The notes beneath the pieces were generated by a model. That model was not told the origin of the DNA and made no database searches. It saw nothing but the letters and a program-made list of their open reading frames with translations. A program made the translations under genes and the position numbers. From contig RGAU01000003.1 of NCBI GenBank assembly GCA_009919975.1, positions 1 to 33,120 on the forward strand: a stretch of DNA of 33,120 nucleotides, read 5' to 3'. Source of the DNA: Gammaproteobacteria bacterium (GTDB lineage: Bacteria > Pseudomonadota > Gammaproteobacteria > Pseudomonadales > Azotimanducaceae). Positions 9,263-17,425 of this stretch are shown here, piece after piece (the first letter of the stretch is position 1; each line of letters starts with the position of its first letter).

Positions 9263-12200
9263 ATGAAAAGGATGTTGATTAACGCCACCCAACCCGAGGA
9301 ACTTCGGGTTGCGCTGGTTGATGGGCAAAAACTTTACGATCTCGATATCGAATCCCGCATGCGGGTTCAAACCAAAGCCAACATTTATAAGGCGCGCATC
9401 ACCCGGGTAGAACCCAGCCTCGAAGCGGCCTTTGTCGACTACGGCGCCGAGCGCCATGGCTTCCTCCCCCTCAAGGAAATTGCCCAGGAGTACTTCCAAA
9501 AGAAAGGCGGAAACGGCGAAGGCCGGGCCAGCATTTCCGAGCTGGTGAAGGAAGGGCAGGAACTCATTGTCCAAGTTGATAAGGAAGAGCGCGGCACCAA
9601 GGGTGCGGCCCTCACCACCTTTATCTCCCTCGCCGGTCGCTACCTCGTCCTCATGCCGAACAATCCTCGCGCTGGCGGCATCTCCCGTCGCATCGAAGGG
9701 GAAGAGCGGGATCAGCTGCGGGACGCCATGAGCGGCCTCACCATCGAAGACGGCATGGGCGTGATCGTGCGCACCGCCGGTGTGGGCCGGAGCAGCGAAG
9801 AGCTCCAGTGGGACCTCGACTACCTTGGACAGATCTGGGAAGCCATCGGCCGCGCCGTGGATGAGAACCCCGCGCCCCAGCTGATCTACCAGGAAAACAA
9901 CGTCATCCTTCGGGCGATCCGGGATTACCTCCGGCAGGATATCGGTGAGGTCCTCATCGACTCTGCCGACGCCCATCGCCAGGCGCTGGAATTCATCCAG
10001 CAGGTCATGCCGAGCTACGAGAGCCGTATCAAGCGCTACGAAGATCCGGTCCCCCTTTTCTCTCGCTACCAGATTGAGACGCAGATCGAGACCGCCTTCC
10101 AACGCGAAGTGCGGCTTCCCAGTGGCGGCGCCATTGTGATCGATCCCACGGAAGCGCTCGTGTCCATCGATATCAACTCGGCTCGGGCCACCCGGGGCGC
10201 GGACATCGAGGAAACGGCCCTCAACACGAACCTCGAGGCTGCGGAAGAAATCGCCCGGCAACTACGCCTGCGGGACATGGGCGGCCTCATCGTCATCGAC
10301 TTCATCGACATGAACGCTTCCCGGAATCAGCGGGCAGTGGAAAACCGCATGCGCGATGCGCTTGAAGCGGATCGTGCCCGGGTGCAGGTGGGACGGATCT
10401 CCCGCTTCGGCCTCATGGAAATGTCCCGGCAGCGGCTCCGGCCCTCCCTCGAGGAAACCACGGCCATCATCTGCCCCCGGTGCACGGGGCAAGGCGTTAT
10501 CCGTAACGTGCGCTCCCTCGCCCTCTCCGTGCTGCGGATTTTGGAAGAGGAAACGCTGAAGGAGCGGAGTGCGGGGGTTCGCGCCATCGTCCCCGTGCCC
10601 ATTGCGTCGTTCCTTTTGAACGAGAAGCGCTCGGACATCACGGCCATCGAAGCCCGCAACGGCGTTCGAATCATGATCGTTCCCAATCCCAACATGGAAA
10701 CGCCCCACTTTGAGGTGGTTCGGGTCCGGGATGATCAGGTGGAAGCCCTTCTGTCCCAGGAAAGCCATGAGGTGGCAGAAGCGGTACTCGAGGCCAGCAC
10801 GGAGAACGGTTACGAAGCGCCGCCCATTCCCGAAGCCCAGGACGCCATTGTGAAGTCCGTGGCGCCCCAGCAGCCGGCGCCGGCGCAGGCCCAGGCGGAA
10901 GCTCCGGCAGCGCCCGCAGCCCCCGCGGCGACGCCCGTGCCCCAGGGCGGCTTCCTGAGCCGCTTGTTCAAGGGCCTCTTCGGCAGCCCAGCGGTCTCCG
11001 AGCCCTCAGAGGCCAAGACTCAGCAGGACGATAAAGAAGAAGAGCATAGCTCTGAGAACCGCAACCGCGGTGGCAACCGCAACCGCGGCGGGCGAAATCG
11101 ACGTCGCAGCGATCGCCCCCGTCGGAGCCCATCCGCGAACACGCAGGATGAGAACTCCAGCGACGACAGCACGGACAGCAGTGAGCAGGCCCGGGAAGGT
11201 CGGGGCAATCGCCGTCGCCGTGGTCGTCGCCCGAGCGACGAGAACGCAATCGATCAAGCCACCAACGACGACAGCGCTGAGAACGAAGAGAACGCTGATA
11301 ACGTCGGGGAAAACGACGGCCAGGGGGAGGACGATGGAAACCGTCGTCGTCGCCGCCGTCGCCGGGGCGGTCGGGGCCGTCGCCGTTCCCAAGACGGTAA
11401 TCAGGACCTGGACGGCAATAACGATTACGAGGACGAAGGCGCCGAGGACGATGACGACTTCGACGCCGGCGAAAGCGCCGTTGATCTGAGCGATGACGAC
11501 GACCTCACCCCACCCACGGAAGCCCACGTGCCGCCGGAAAACAGCCGTCGCCGGCCCCGCCGTGGCCGCGGTCGTGGCCGAGGCCGCACCGACGATGCGG
11601 CTACGACGGAAACCGCGACCGAGGCCAGCACCGACACCGCTGCGGAAGCCGCTAGCGACATCGCCGCCGAAGTTGCGCCTGCAGCCGTCGTGACTGCGGC
11701 CGACACCGCCCTGGCCGCTGAACCGGCAGCCGAAGAAGTCGCCGAGCCTGTGGCTGAAGAAGCCCTCGAGCCCGTGGCGGAAGAAGCCGGCGAGCCTGTG
11801 GCGGAAGAAGCCTTCGAGCCCGTGGCGGAAGAAGCCGTCGAGCCTGTGGCGGAAGAAGCCGTCGAACCTGTGGCGGAAGAAGCCGTCGAGCCTGTGGCGG
11901 AAGAAGCCGTCGAGCCTGTGGCGGAAGAAGTCGTCGAGCCCGTGGCAGAGGAAGCCGTCGAGCCCGTGGCGGAAGAAGCCGTCGAGCCGGTCAAGCCCGC
12001 ACAGGGGGCTCTTGCCCTCGAGGCGGACGCCACGGAAACCGTTGAAGCCCCTGTGGAGTCGGAAGCTCCGGCCCCAGAGGTTACGGTGGAAGCAGCCCCG
12101 GCGGCCCCGGCGACCGTAGCCCCAGCGGGCACCCGAGCCGCTAACGACCCTCGGAATGCAGGGCAGGACACCCGTCCGGTGGTGAGCATTGAGGACGGCG

Positions 12201-12322
12201 CTCCGGCTCGGCCTCAGCGTCCGGCGGTGACGAAGGCCCCAGAGCCCATCGCGCCCCTCGAGGCCATCCCAAGCGCCCGGGCGGCCAACGATCCGCGGCA
12301 GCAACGCGCCGCCGCGGAGTAA
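9263..12322 (+). CDS. rne: Ribonuclease E
   Basis: RNase E is the main endonuclease for mRNA decay and rRNA/tRNA processing and the scaffold of the degradosome. The ATG at 9263 gives MKRMLINAT, the standard family start, and 1019 residues (E. coli 1061); the track start at GTG 9254 is three codons too long. The catalytic half keeps E. coli numbering: Asp303 in [13 protein letters not shown], Asp346 region [10 protein letters not shown], and the zinc link C404-P-R-C407. After about residue 520 the sequence is low complexity: Arg-rich blocks ([31 protein letters not shown]) alternate with acidic blocks, as expected of an RNA-binding scaffold. Ten EPVAEEAx repeats follow, then two AANDPR motifs near the end, similar to the NDPR motif reported in Pseudomonas RNase E. 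The catalytic part is certain; the scaffold partners cannot be read. Confidence 0.97.
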   Translation: MKRMLINATQPEELRVALVDGQKLYDLDIESRMRVQTKANIYKARITRVEPSLEAAFVDYGAERHGFLPLKEIAQEYFQKKGGNGEGRASISELVKEGQELIVQVDKEERGTKGAALTTFISLAGRYLVLMPNNPRAGGISRRIEGEERDQLRDAMSGLTIEDGMGVIVRTAGVGRSSEELQWDLDYLGQIWEAIGRAVDENPAPQLIYQENNVILRAIRDYLRQDIGEVLIDSADAHRQALEFIQQVMPSYESRIKRYEDPVPLFSRYQIETQIETAFQREVRLPSGGAIVIDPTEALVSIDINSARATRGADIEETALNTNLEAAEEIARQLRLRDMGGLIVIDFIDMNASRNQRAVENRMRDALEADRARVQVGRISRFGLMEMSRQRLRPSLEETTAIICPRCTGQGVIRNVRSLALSVLRILEEETLKERSAGVRAIVPVPIASFLLNEKRSDITAIEARNGVRIMIVPNPNMETPHFEVVRVRDDQVEALLSQESHEVAEAVLEASTENGYEAPPIPEAQDAIVKSVAPQQPAPAQAQAEAPAAPAAPAATPVPQGGFLSRLFKGLFGSPAVSEPSEAKTQQDDKEEEHSSENRNRGGNRNRGGRNRRRSDRPRRSPSANTQDENSSDDSTDSSEQAREGRGNRRRRGRRPSDENAIDQATNDDSAENEENADNVGENDGQGEDDGNRRRRRRRRGGRGRRRSQDGNQDLDGNNDYEDEGAEDDDDFDAGESAVDLSDDDDLTPPTEAHVPPENSRRRPRRGRGRGRGRTDDAATTETATEASTDTAAEAASDIAAEVAPAAVVTAADTALAAEPAAEEVAEPVAEEALEPVAEEAGEPVAEEAFEPVAEEAVEPVAEEAVEPVAEEAVEPVAEEAVEPVAEEVVEPVAEEAVEPVAEEAVEPVKPAQGALALEADATETVEAPVESEAPAPEVTVEAAPAAPATVAPAGTRAANDPRNAGQDTRPVVSIEDGAPARPQRPAVTKAPEPIAPLEAIPSARAANDPRQQRAAAE
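11744..11992 (+). repeat. 24-bp tandem repeat in rne (EPVAEEAx)10
   Basis: Ten head-to-tail copies of a 24-base unit (GAGCCTGTGGCGGAAGAAGC plus a four-base tail), with a final partial EPV, encode the octapeptide EPVAEEA followed by V, L, G or F. Several central copies are identical at the base level, so copy number may vary by slippage without changing the reading frame. Confidence 0.95.
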
Positions 12323-12337
12323 GCAAGCCTAGAAGCG

Positions 12338-12359
12338 CCGAGCCCCGCCCGGGGCTCGG
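12338..12359. terminator. Hairpin between convergent rne and murB
   Basis: CCGAGCCCC and GGGGCTCGG form a 9-bp GC-rich stem with a four-base loop, 15 bases after the rne stop codon and 12 before the murB end. There is no T-run on the plus side, so it would be a weak or factor-assisted terminator. It may serve both strands. Confidence 0.6.
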
Positions 12360-12371
12360 TTGCTCCCTCTC

Positions 12372-13385
12372 CTACAGGTGCAGTGGCTCTCGCTCTAGGC
12401 GCACCCCATAGCGCGCGTAGACGCTTGCTTGCACGGACCCCGCCAACCAGTCTACATCGTCACGAGTCGCCCCTCCGTGGTTCACCAGCACCAGCGCGTG
12501 CTGCTGCGCCATGCCCACGGGTCCCCTACGTCGACCGCGCCACCCCGCTCCCTGAATCAGCGCTGCCGCGGACACCTTGCCCCCCGACGCCGAAAAGGCT
12601 CGCAAGGCAAGCTCCGGAGCCCGAGCGCACAGCCGCTGAAAGGCCTCGGGAGATAGCTGGGGGTTCTTAAAAAAGCTTCCCACGTTCGGAAGGCGATGCC
12701 AGTCCGGCAGCTTTTCTGCGCGCAAAGCGCGCACGGCTTGGGCGAGATCGCTCGGCTGCGCTTGGGTCCTGGGAGAGAGGCGCTGCGCCAACCGCGCTTC
12801 AACCCCAGCGTAGCCCAACACGGGACGGCCGCTGCGATGCAGCCGCAGGCGCAGCGTCAGCACCAGATAGGCGCCGAGGCTTCGGCGAAAGCGCGAGTCG
12901 CGATAGGAAAAGGCGCAGTCCTTCGCCGACCACCAGGCGCACTGCCCGGTTCGAAGATCGAGCACCTCGAGCGCTTCCACCACCTCCTCAAGGCTTTGGC
13001 CGTAGGCGCCAACGTTCTGGACTGGAGCAGCGCCGACCGTTCCTGGGATCGCGCTAAGGTTTTCCAAACCCCAAAGCCTTTCCTGACAAGCCGCACGCAC
13101 CAGCGCATCGAGGGGCAGCCCCCCAAATACCTCGACGCGTCCATGGCGCTCAAAGCGGGGCGCTAGGGCCGCGAGATGCCAAACCGTCCCCGGAAGGCGC
13201 GGTGGCAGCAGCACGTTCGAGCCTTCCCCCAGCACGGTGATGCGCCCCCCGGGGGCGTCCTCCGCCCAAGCCAAAAGGGCGTCGCTGCGGCTTCGAAGGG
13301 TGCGCCCCCTCTCCGCACGGCAGGCTAAGGCCAACGTATTGCGGACCGAGAGATCGAGGAGAACGGGGGGAGAGGGTCCGCTCAC
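12372..13385 (-). CDS. murB: UDP-N-acetylenolpyruvoylglucosamine reductase (MurB)
   Basis: MurB is a flavoenzyme that reduces the enolpyruvyl group to make UDP-MurNAc for peptidoglycan. The track ORF runs to 13721 and includes 112 residues that overlap the divergent dehydrogenase and do not match MurB. A GTG at 13385 gives 337 residues (E. coli 342). Landmarks are the FAD-binding GEGSNVLLP, IPGTVGAAPVQNVGAYGQ, the YRDSRF segment, the proton-donor serine in NVGSFFKNP, and a final glutamate in LEREPLHL. It is a type I MurB. It is next to rne, as in Pseudomonas. Confidence 0.93.
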   Translation of the reverse strand: MSGPSPPVLLDLSVRNTLALACRAERGRTLRSRSDALLAWAEDAPGGRITVLGEGSNVLLPPRLPGTVWHLAALAPRFERHGRVEVFGGLPLDALVRAACQERLWGLENLSAIPGTVGAAPVQNVGAYGQSLEEVVEALEVLDLRTGQCAWWSAKDCAFSYRDSRFRRSLGAYLVLTLRLRLHRSGRPVLGYAGVEARLAQRLSPRTQAQPSDLAQAVRALRAEKLPDWHRLPNVGSFFKNPQLSPEAFQRLCARAPELALRAFSASGGKVSAAALIQGAGWRGRRRGPVGMAQQHALVLVNHGGATRDDVDWLAGSVQASVYARYGVRLEREPLHL

Positions 13386-13478
13386 CGCGGGGAACCGCTT
13401 AAGGTACACTGAGGCCCCCCGCCCGCGCCCCGCGCCGGGGCGGGCCAGTTTTTCATTCCACAGGGAGAGATGGGCCTT

Positions 13479-14249
13479 ATGAAGCTTGAGAACAAAGTTG
13501 CCGTCATTACCGGGGGGGCCTCGGGCCTGGGTCGCGCCACCGCCGAGAAAGTCATCGCCGCGGGCGGCAAGGTCGCCATTTTTGACCTCAATGAGCAGCT
13601 TGCCAATGCCACGGCCGAAGCCCTGGGCCCGTCCGCAAAGGCCTTCGCTGTGAACGTTTCCGATGAAGAGTCGGTAAAGGCTGCCATCGCCGGCACCCTC
13701 GAGGCCTTTGGGGCCATCCACATCAATGTGAACTGCGCTGGCGTGGGCGCCGCCGCTCGGACCCTGGGCCGGGATGGTGCTATGCCCCTCGCGACCTTCA
13801 ACTTCGTGCTTGGCGTGAACCTCATCGGCACCTTCAATGTCCTTCGCTTATGCGCAGAAGCCATGGCGAAGAATACCCCGGACGACGAAGACGGCGAGCG
13901 CGGCGTGATCATCAACACCGCATCGGTCGCGGCCTTCGACGGGCAAATCGGCCAGGCGGCCTATAGCGCCTCCAAGGCTGGGGTGGCAGGCATGACCCTG
14001 CCCATCGCACGGGACCTTTCCCGCACCGGGATTCGCGTGAACACCATCGCCCCGGGGATCTTTGAAACCCCCATGATGATGGGCGCGCCCGATCAGGTCC
14101 GCCTGCCCCTCATCGACATGGTGCAGTTTCCCAAGCGCCTGGGGGACGCTCCGGAGTTCGCGGCCCTTGCTGTGCACATGATGGAAAACACCTATCTCAA
14201 TGGCGAAACCGTTCGCCTCGACGGCGGCATCCGGATGCAGCCGAAGTAA
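13479..14249 (+). CDS. HSD10-like 3-hydroxyacyl-CoA dehydrogenase (SDR family)
   Basis: A short-chain dehydrogenase resembling human HSD17B10 and bacterial 3-hydroxy-2-methylbutyryl-CoA dehydrogenases, which oxidise 3-hydroxyacyl-CoA with NAD+ in isoleucine or fatty acid breakdown. Using ATG 13479 (MKLENKVAVITGG) gives 256 residues. Motifs are TGGASGLG (11-18), NCAG (85-88), and catalytic Ser149, Tyr162, Lys166 (AYSASKAG). HSD10-type segments include GVIINTASVAAFDGQIGQ and a C-terminus LNGETVRLDGGIRMQPK. Its Shine-Dalgarno AGGGAG suits 13479 better than the track start at 13470. It stands alone, divergent from murB, and is not part of the usual neighbourhood. The exact substrate is inferred. 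Confidence 0.85.
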   Translation: MKLENKVAVITGGASGLGRATAEKVIAAGGKVAIFDLNEQLANATAEALGPSAKAFAVNVSDEESVKAAIAGTLEAFGAIHINVNCAGVGAAARTLGRDGAMPLATFNFVLGVNLIGTFNVLRLCAEAMAKNTPDDEDGERGVIINTASVAAFDGQIGQAAYSASKAGVAGMTLPIARDLSRTGIRVNTIAPGIFETPMMMGAPDQVRLPLIDMVQFPKRLGDAPEFAALAVHMMENTYLNGETVRLDGGIRMQPK

Positions 14250-14260
14250 GGTGCGCATGC

Positions 14261-14288
14261 GCAGGCACCGGATTACTCCGGTGCCTGC
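14261..14288. terminator. Perfect 12-bp hairpin between convergent genes
   Basis: GCAGGCACCGGA and TCCGGTGCCTGC pair perfectly around a four-base loop. It lies 11 bases after the HSD10-like gene and contains the TAA stop codon of the selenoprotein gene on the other strand. No T-run follows on either strand. Termination for both genes is the likely role. Confidence 0.65.
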
Positions 14289-14800
14289 AAATTCCTCAGA
14301 ATTTCCTCCCAGGCAGCTTCCGCCAAGCCCACCATCTCCGCATCGGTCCGGTCCTGAATGGGATGGGGTACGAAGCAGCGCCGCGCTGGGAACGCCAGCG
14401 CCTCCGCCTGCACCTCCGCAGCCTCCACAAAGGCCGTAGAAGCCAGGAAGGCTCCGGGTACGCCACGCTGATCAAGATCTCGCAGGTCATGCAGACTGCA
14501 CGACGTACAAGAGCCTCAGTCAGCCAGCGCTTCCAGAACGAGGTCGCATTCCTCGGCAATCTGCTGGCGCAGCGCCGTAGGCGCAGGGCGGGTAAAAGTG
14601 GGCTTGCTGTAGCGCCGCACCTCAGCCCCGGCAGCCTTGAGCTTGCCTTCTACGTGATCGAGGAAAACATCGCCGCGAGGTTTAGAAATATCCAAAAGCC
14701 CCACCACCTTCCCCGCCACGGAAGCGGGAAGGGGCAGCGGCGTTCGGGCCGCCGGGGCGCTTTCCCCCGTCGGGTCCATCACCACCAAGCCAGTGCTCAT
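14273..14800 (-). CDS. UGSC-family selenoprotein (in-frame TGA read as selenocysteine)
   Basis: The track stops this ORF at 94 residues at a TGA (14518-14516). Reading on in the same frame gives U-GSCTSCSLHD and 80 further residues to TAA at 14275-14273, in all 175 residues with Sec95. Both halves match one family: before the TGA, KVVGLLDISKPRGDVFLDHV and KPTFTRPAP; after it, FVEAAEVQAEALAFP and CFVPHPI. The Sec-Gly-Ser-Cys motif is the signature of the UGSC family, in which Cys replaces Sec in some members. Cys98 and Cys101 follow. A fdhF-like hairpin starts 12 bases after the TGA. A strong AGGAG precedes the ATG, and the gene is 27 bases behind a thioredoxin-fold gene. The biochemical role is unknown; a redox function is inferred. 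No selA, selB, selC or selD is in the window. Confidence 0.9.
14486..14504 (-). promoter_or_regulatory. Putative bacterial SECIS hairpin
   Basis: On the mRNA strand GTCGTGCA and TGCATGAC pair (one G-U) around the loop GTC. The stem begins 12 bases and the loop 20 bases after the TGA. E. coli fdhF has UGCA-GGUC-UGCA at about the same distance. Size, position and the upper stem therefore fit recognition by SelB. The loop has one G where fdhF has GG. Confidence 0.75.
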
Positions 14801-14827
14801 GGCTGTGCTCCTTCTAAAGGCCTTTGT

Positions 14828-16237
14828 TTAAAGGCGAATCTCATGGGTTACGGGGCTGCTGCCGATGGTGCCGCTGGCCCCCCACCCTCCTATCACTGCG
14901 GAAAACATGCCGGCCTCACCCCCCGCGCGCACGAGGCGCAGGCCGCCCTCCCGGAATTTCTCGAAGCTGCGCTCCGCCAGGGCCGGTGGGAGGCCTTCCT
15001 CCATCCCGCCAGCGCCGCGAACAAGCTCCTGCCCAGGGCGCGTTAAATAGTCGCGGAGCGTTTTAATCACGGCCTCCTTACTCCACCCGGCGTCATGGAA
15101 GACCCGGGCGTGCTCCGGGGACACGACAAGGAACGCGTCCGCCGCCTGCACCATCTTGGGATGGGAGACCACCTTCAGAGCCTCGGCAAAGGAGCGGCAC
15201 AGGGGCTCAGGGGTACGGGCCTTTTGATCGACGATGCCCTGCACCCCATCGGCGGCGAAGAGGGTCACGCTGTTGGCGTTCCGAGCAAGGCCAGCGTCCT
15301 CATTGAGATTGGACCACTTGGGGTCCCCGTCCTCTGCAAAGCAGAAGGTGTACTTACCGGGGTTCCCCAGGGTGGCCCGGTCCACCCCCTGGGGTCGACC
15401 GCCACCAACGTTACGAATCACGAGCTGGAGCGCACGGCCAATCGTGGCATTCGCCCGGTTCCCCTGCCCCAGCGCATTGCCCTGACTATTCATGCCAATG
15501 GCCTTAGCGAGGGGACCACACACCACCACCATGGGACCGGAAAAATAGGTGGTGGCCAGAAGGCCGTGCATGCAAAAGGGCGGCAAAAGAGCCGCTTCCA
15601 CGGCGGCAAGCACCACGGGCAGGTACTCGGGCTTACAGCCCGCCAGCACGGCGTTGATAGCCACCTTCTCCACGGTGACGGGTACCAAGTTCGGAGGCAC
15701 ATCCCCCAGCACTTCCGCTGGATCCCGGGAGGTGCCCTCCAGCATGCGAGCGACCCGCTCTGGAGTGGGCGGCACCACGGGCAGGCCGTCGCTCCAGCCC
15801 CGATCAAAGAGCGCCTCCTGAATATCCTCCTCCTGCCCGAGGGTCACGCGCCGCGCGGCAAGGCGCTCCGCGCGCAGCCGCTCGCTGTGCGGCGGCGTGA
15901 CGGACAGGGAGGCGCAGCCCGGGCGCAGGGCCGGAAGCTCTGCCCCGAGGGTCGGGTCCTCGAGAATGCTTTGCCACGCCGCGCGTTCCCAACCTTCGCA
16001 GCGCGCGACTTCCTCTTGCCCGGAGAAAGCGATGAGGGCCGGCACAATTTCGACGCCGAGATCGAAGGAGGCCTTCAGCGTCACATCGTGCTGAACGCCA
16101 GGCACGGCGGGAAAGGCAGGATCATCCTGAGTCCAAAGCGCAACGGTTTCCCGCGGAGCCAGGGCCTCGAGCACCGGCGCGATGAGCTGGCAGGTGGGGC
16201 AATCGGCTTTCACGACCACAACATAGCGTTGACTCAT
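14828..16237 (-). CDS. Thioredoxin-fold protein with conserved C-terminal domain, partner of the UGSC selenoprotein
   Basis: The 469-residue protein starts at ATG 16237, which overlaps the kdsB stop codon (ATGA); the track start 26 codons upstream has no support. Residues 1 to about 90 look like a thioredoxin fold with the redox pair Cys13-Pro-Thr-Cys16 (KADCPTCQLI) and a cis-Pro region EIVPALIAF. From about 150 onward there is a long domain I cannot name, with DRGWSDGLPVVPPTPERV, an AGMN-like stretch AIGMNSQGNALGQGNRANAT, and a C-terminal glycine-rich end. From memory, proteins with this C-terminal domain lie beside UGSC genes in other genomes; that needs checking. The pairing suggests that the CPTC domain reduces, or is reduced by, the Sec centre. 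That is inference. Confidence 0.75.
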   Translation of the reverse strand: MSQRYVVVVKADCPTCQLIAPVLEALAPRETVALWTQDDPAFPAVPGVQHDVTLKASFDLGVEIVPALIAFSGQEEVARCEGWERAAWQSILEDPTLGAELPALRPGCASLSVTPPHSERLRAERLAARRVTLGQEEDIQEALFDRGWSDGLPVVPPTPERVARMLEGTSRDPAEVLGDVPPNLVPVTVEKVAINAVLAGCKPEYLPVVLAAVEAALLPPFCMHGLLATTYFSGPMVVVCGPLAKAIGMNSQGNALGQGNRANATIGRALQLVIRNVGGGRPQGVDRATLGNPGKYTFCFAEDGDPKWSNLNEDAGLARNANSVTLFAADGVQGIVDQKARTPEPLCRSFAEALKVVSHPKMVQAADAFLVVSPEHARVFHDAGWSKEAVIKTLRDYLTRPGQELVRGAGGMEEGLPPALAERSFEKFREGGLRLVRAGGEAGMFSAVIGGWGASGTIGSSPVTHEIRL

Positions 16238-17010
16238 CCGTTCTCCCCCACCCAGCTTTCCTGTAAGCGGGCCAAATCCTCGGGCGTATCCACCCCCCCG
16301 GGCACGGCCTCGCACGCCTCCGCCACGTGAATCCGTTCACCATAGGCAAGGACCCGAAGCTGCTCAAGGGCCTCGAGGCGCTCGAGCGTCGCCGGCGCCC
16401 AGGCCACAAAGCGGCGCAGCAGGCCGACCCGATAGGCGTAGAGCCCCAGGTGGCGCCAGCACGGAGCGGGTAGCGCCCTTTCGCCTTCAACCGCAGTGAG
16501 ATCCCGGGGCCAGGGAATGGGCGCCCGGGAGAAATAGAGGGCCGCGCCCGCCTCATCCATAACCACCTTGACGATATTGGGGTCGCGAAAGGCCTCGGGG
16601 CGAGTGATGGCCTCGCAGAGCGTAGCCATGGCCGCGCCGGAGCGCTCAAGGTTTGCAGCCACCTGACGCAGCACTGCTGCGGGTACGCAGGGCTCATCTC
16701 CCTGCAAGTTCACGACGATGGCGTCATCCTCCCAGCCCCGCACCCGGGAAACCTCTTCGATACGATCTGTGCCCGACGGATGGTTTGGGTCCGTGAGTAC
16801 CACCTCGGCGCCGAAGTCCCGGGCCACGCCCTCAATGCGCGCATCATCGGTGGCAATGACCACGCTTTCCGCCCCCGCGGCGCAGCCCCGGCGCCAAGCC
16901 TGGATCACCATGGGCGCATCCCCGAGGGGCGCTAGGGGCTTTCCCGGCAGGCGGCTCGAGCCATAGCGCGCCGGAATCACGATATGAAAGGGACCGCTAG
17001 GGTTGGGCAC
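16234..17010 (-). CDS. kdsB: 3-deoxy-manno-octulosonate cytidylyltransferase (KdsB)
   Basis: KdsB makes CMP-Kdo from CTP and Kdo for the inner core of lipopolysaccharide. The 258-residue protein has IPARYGSSRLPGKPL (13-27), VNLQGDEPCVP and the HLGLYAYR segment that are typical of KdsB. The GTG start overlaps the exbD end by 14 bases. In Pseudomonas lpxK and a small Trm112-like gene lie between exbD and kdsB, and neither is here. Its presence shows that the organism makes Kdo-containing lipopolysaccharide. Confidence 0.96.
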   Translation of the reverse strand: MPNPSGPFHIVIPARYGSSRLPGKPLAPLGDAPMVIQAWRRGCAAGAESVVIATDDARIEGVARDFGAEVVLTDPNHPSGTDRIEEVSRVRGWEDDAIVVNLQGDEPCVPAAVLRQVAANLERSGAAMATLCEAITRPEAFRDPNIVKVVMDEAGAALYFSRAPIPWPRDLTAVEGERALPAPCWRHLGLYAYRVGLLRRFVAWAPATLERLEALEQLRVLAYGERIHVAEACEAVPGGVDTPEDLARLQESWVGENG

Positions 17011-17425
17011 GCTTGCCCTCCTCTGTGTGCTGGGTTTCTAGCTTAAGGGATGAAAAGCCGGCCTGCTCCGCCAATGCTAAAAGCGCCAGGACCTCGCCAT
17101 GGGGGGCCCCCTGATCTGCCGCCAAGCTCAGCTCCCCGCGGCCCGCCGCGGCGGCCCGGCGGAGGGCCTCCAAGCGCGCGGGCGCAGCTTCGGGCAGGAG
17201 CGCGCCCTCCAGGGCCACTGCCCCCTCCGCGGAGAGGCTTAAGCGCACGGCGCGCTCGGGCACGGCGCCCTGGGCGCTCACCGCGGGGCGCTCGATGGTG
17301 AGGGCCCCGGGAGGATCGGGGAAGCGCGTCGCCACCATAAAAAAAACAAGAAGCAGGAAGAGCACGTCTACGAGGGGCGCGAGTTCCAGGGCGGGGGCCT
17401 CGAGGCGCCGGCGGGGAAAGCTCAA
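16997..17425 (-). CDS. exbD: Biopolymer transport protein ExbD/TolR family
   Basis: This is part of an inner-membrane proton-driven complex with ExbB that energises TonB- or Tol-type transport. The 142-residue protein has a short cytoplasmic start, one membrane helix with the conserved aspartate in LAPLVDVLFLLLVFFMV, and a periplasmic domain. It uses a TTG start overlapping the exbB stop codon (TTGA). The position before kdsB matches exbD of Pseudomonas. No tonB is in the window. Confidence 0.93.
   Translation of the reverse strand: MSFPRRRLEAPALELAPLVDVLFLLLVFFMVATRFPDPPGALTIERPAVSAQGAVPERAVRLSLSAEGAVALEGALLPEAAPARLEALRRAAAAGRGELSLAADQGAPHGEVLALLALAEQAGFSSLKLETQHTEEGKRAQP

Noticed and set aside
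9218-10261. 347-residue minus-strand ORF opposite rne
   Set aside because: It lies antisense to the conserved catalytic half of RNase E and has no recognisable motif.
11744-11992. The repeat as a CRISPR array
   Set aside because: The units are head to tail with no spacers and encode an in-frame octapeptide.
11006-12304. 432-residue minus-strand ORF, and a 254-residue one, across the rne C-terminus
   Set aside because: They are antisense to the clear RNase E frame. Their length comes from GC bias and the 24-base repeat, which gives repetitive peptides with no family features.
13386-13721. N-terminal extension of murB in the ORF track
   Set aside because: The extra 112 residues overlap the divergent dehydrogenase and do not resemble MurB. 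GTG 13385 gives the normal length.
14516-14800. The 94-residue ORF as a truncated gene or pseudogene
   Set aside because: The conserved second half continues in the same frame after the TGA, next to Gly-Ser-Cys and a SECIS-like hairpin. Selenocysteine explains this better than decay.
15095-16330. 411-residue plus-strand ORF
   Set aside because: It is the antisense shadow of the thioredoxin-fold gene, which has motifs, start overlap and operon context.
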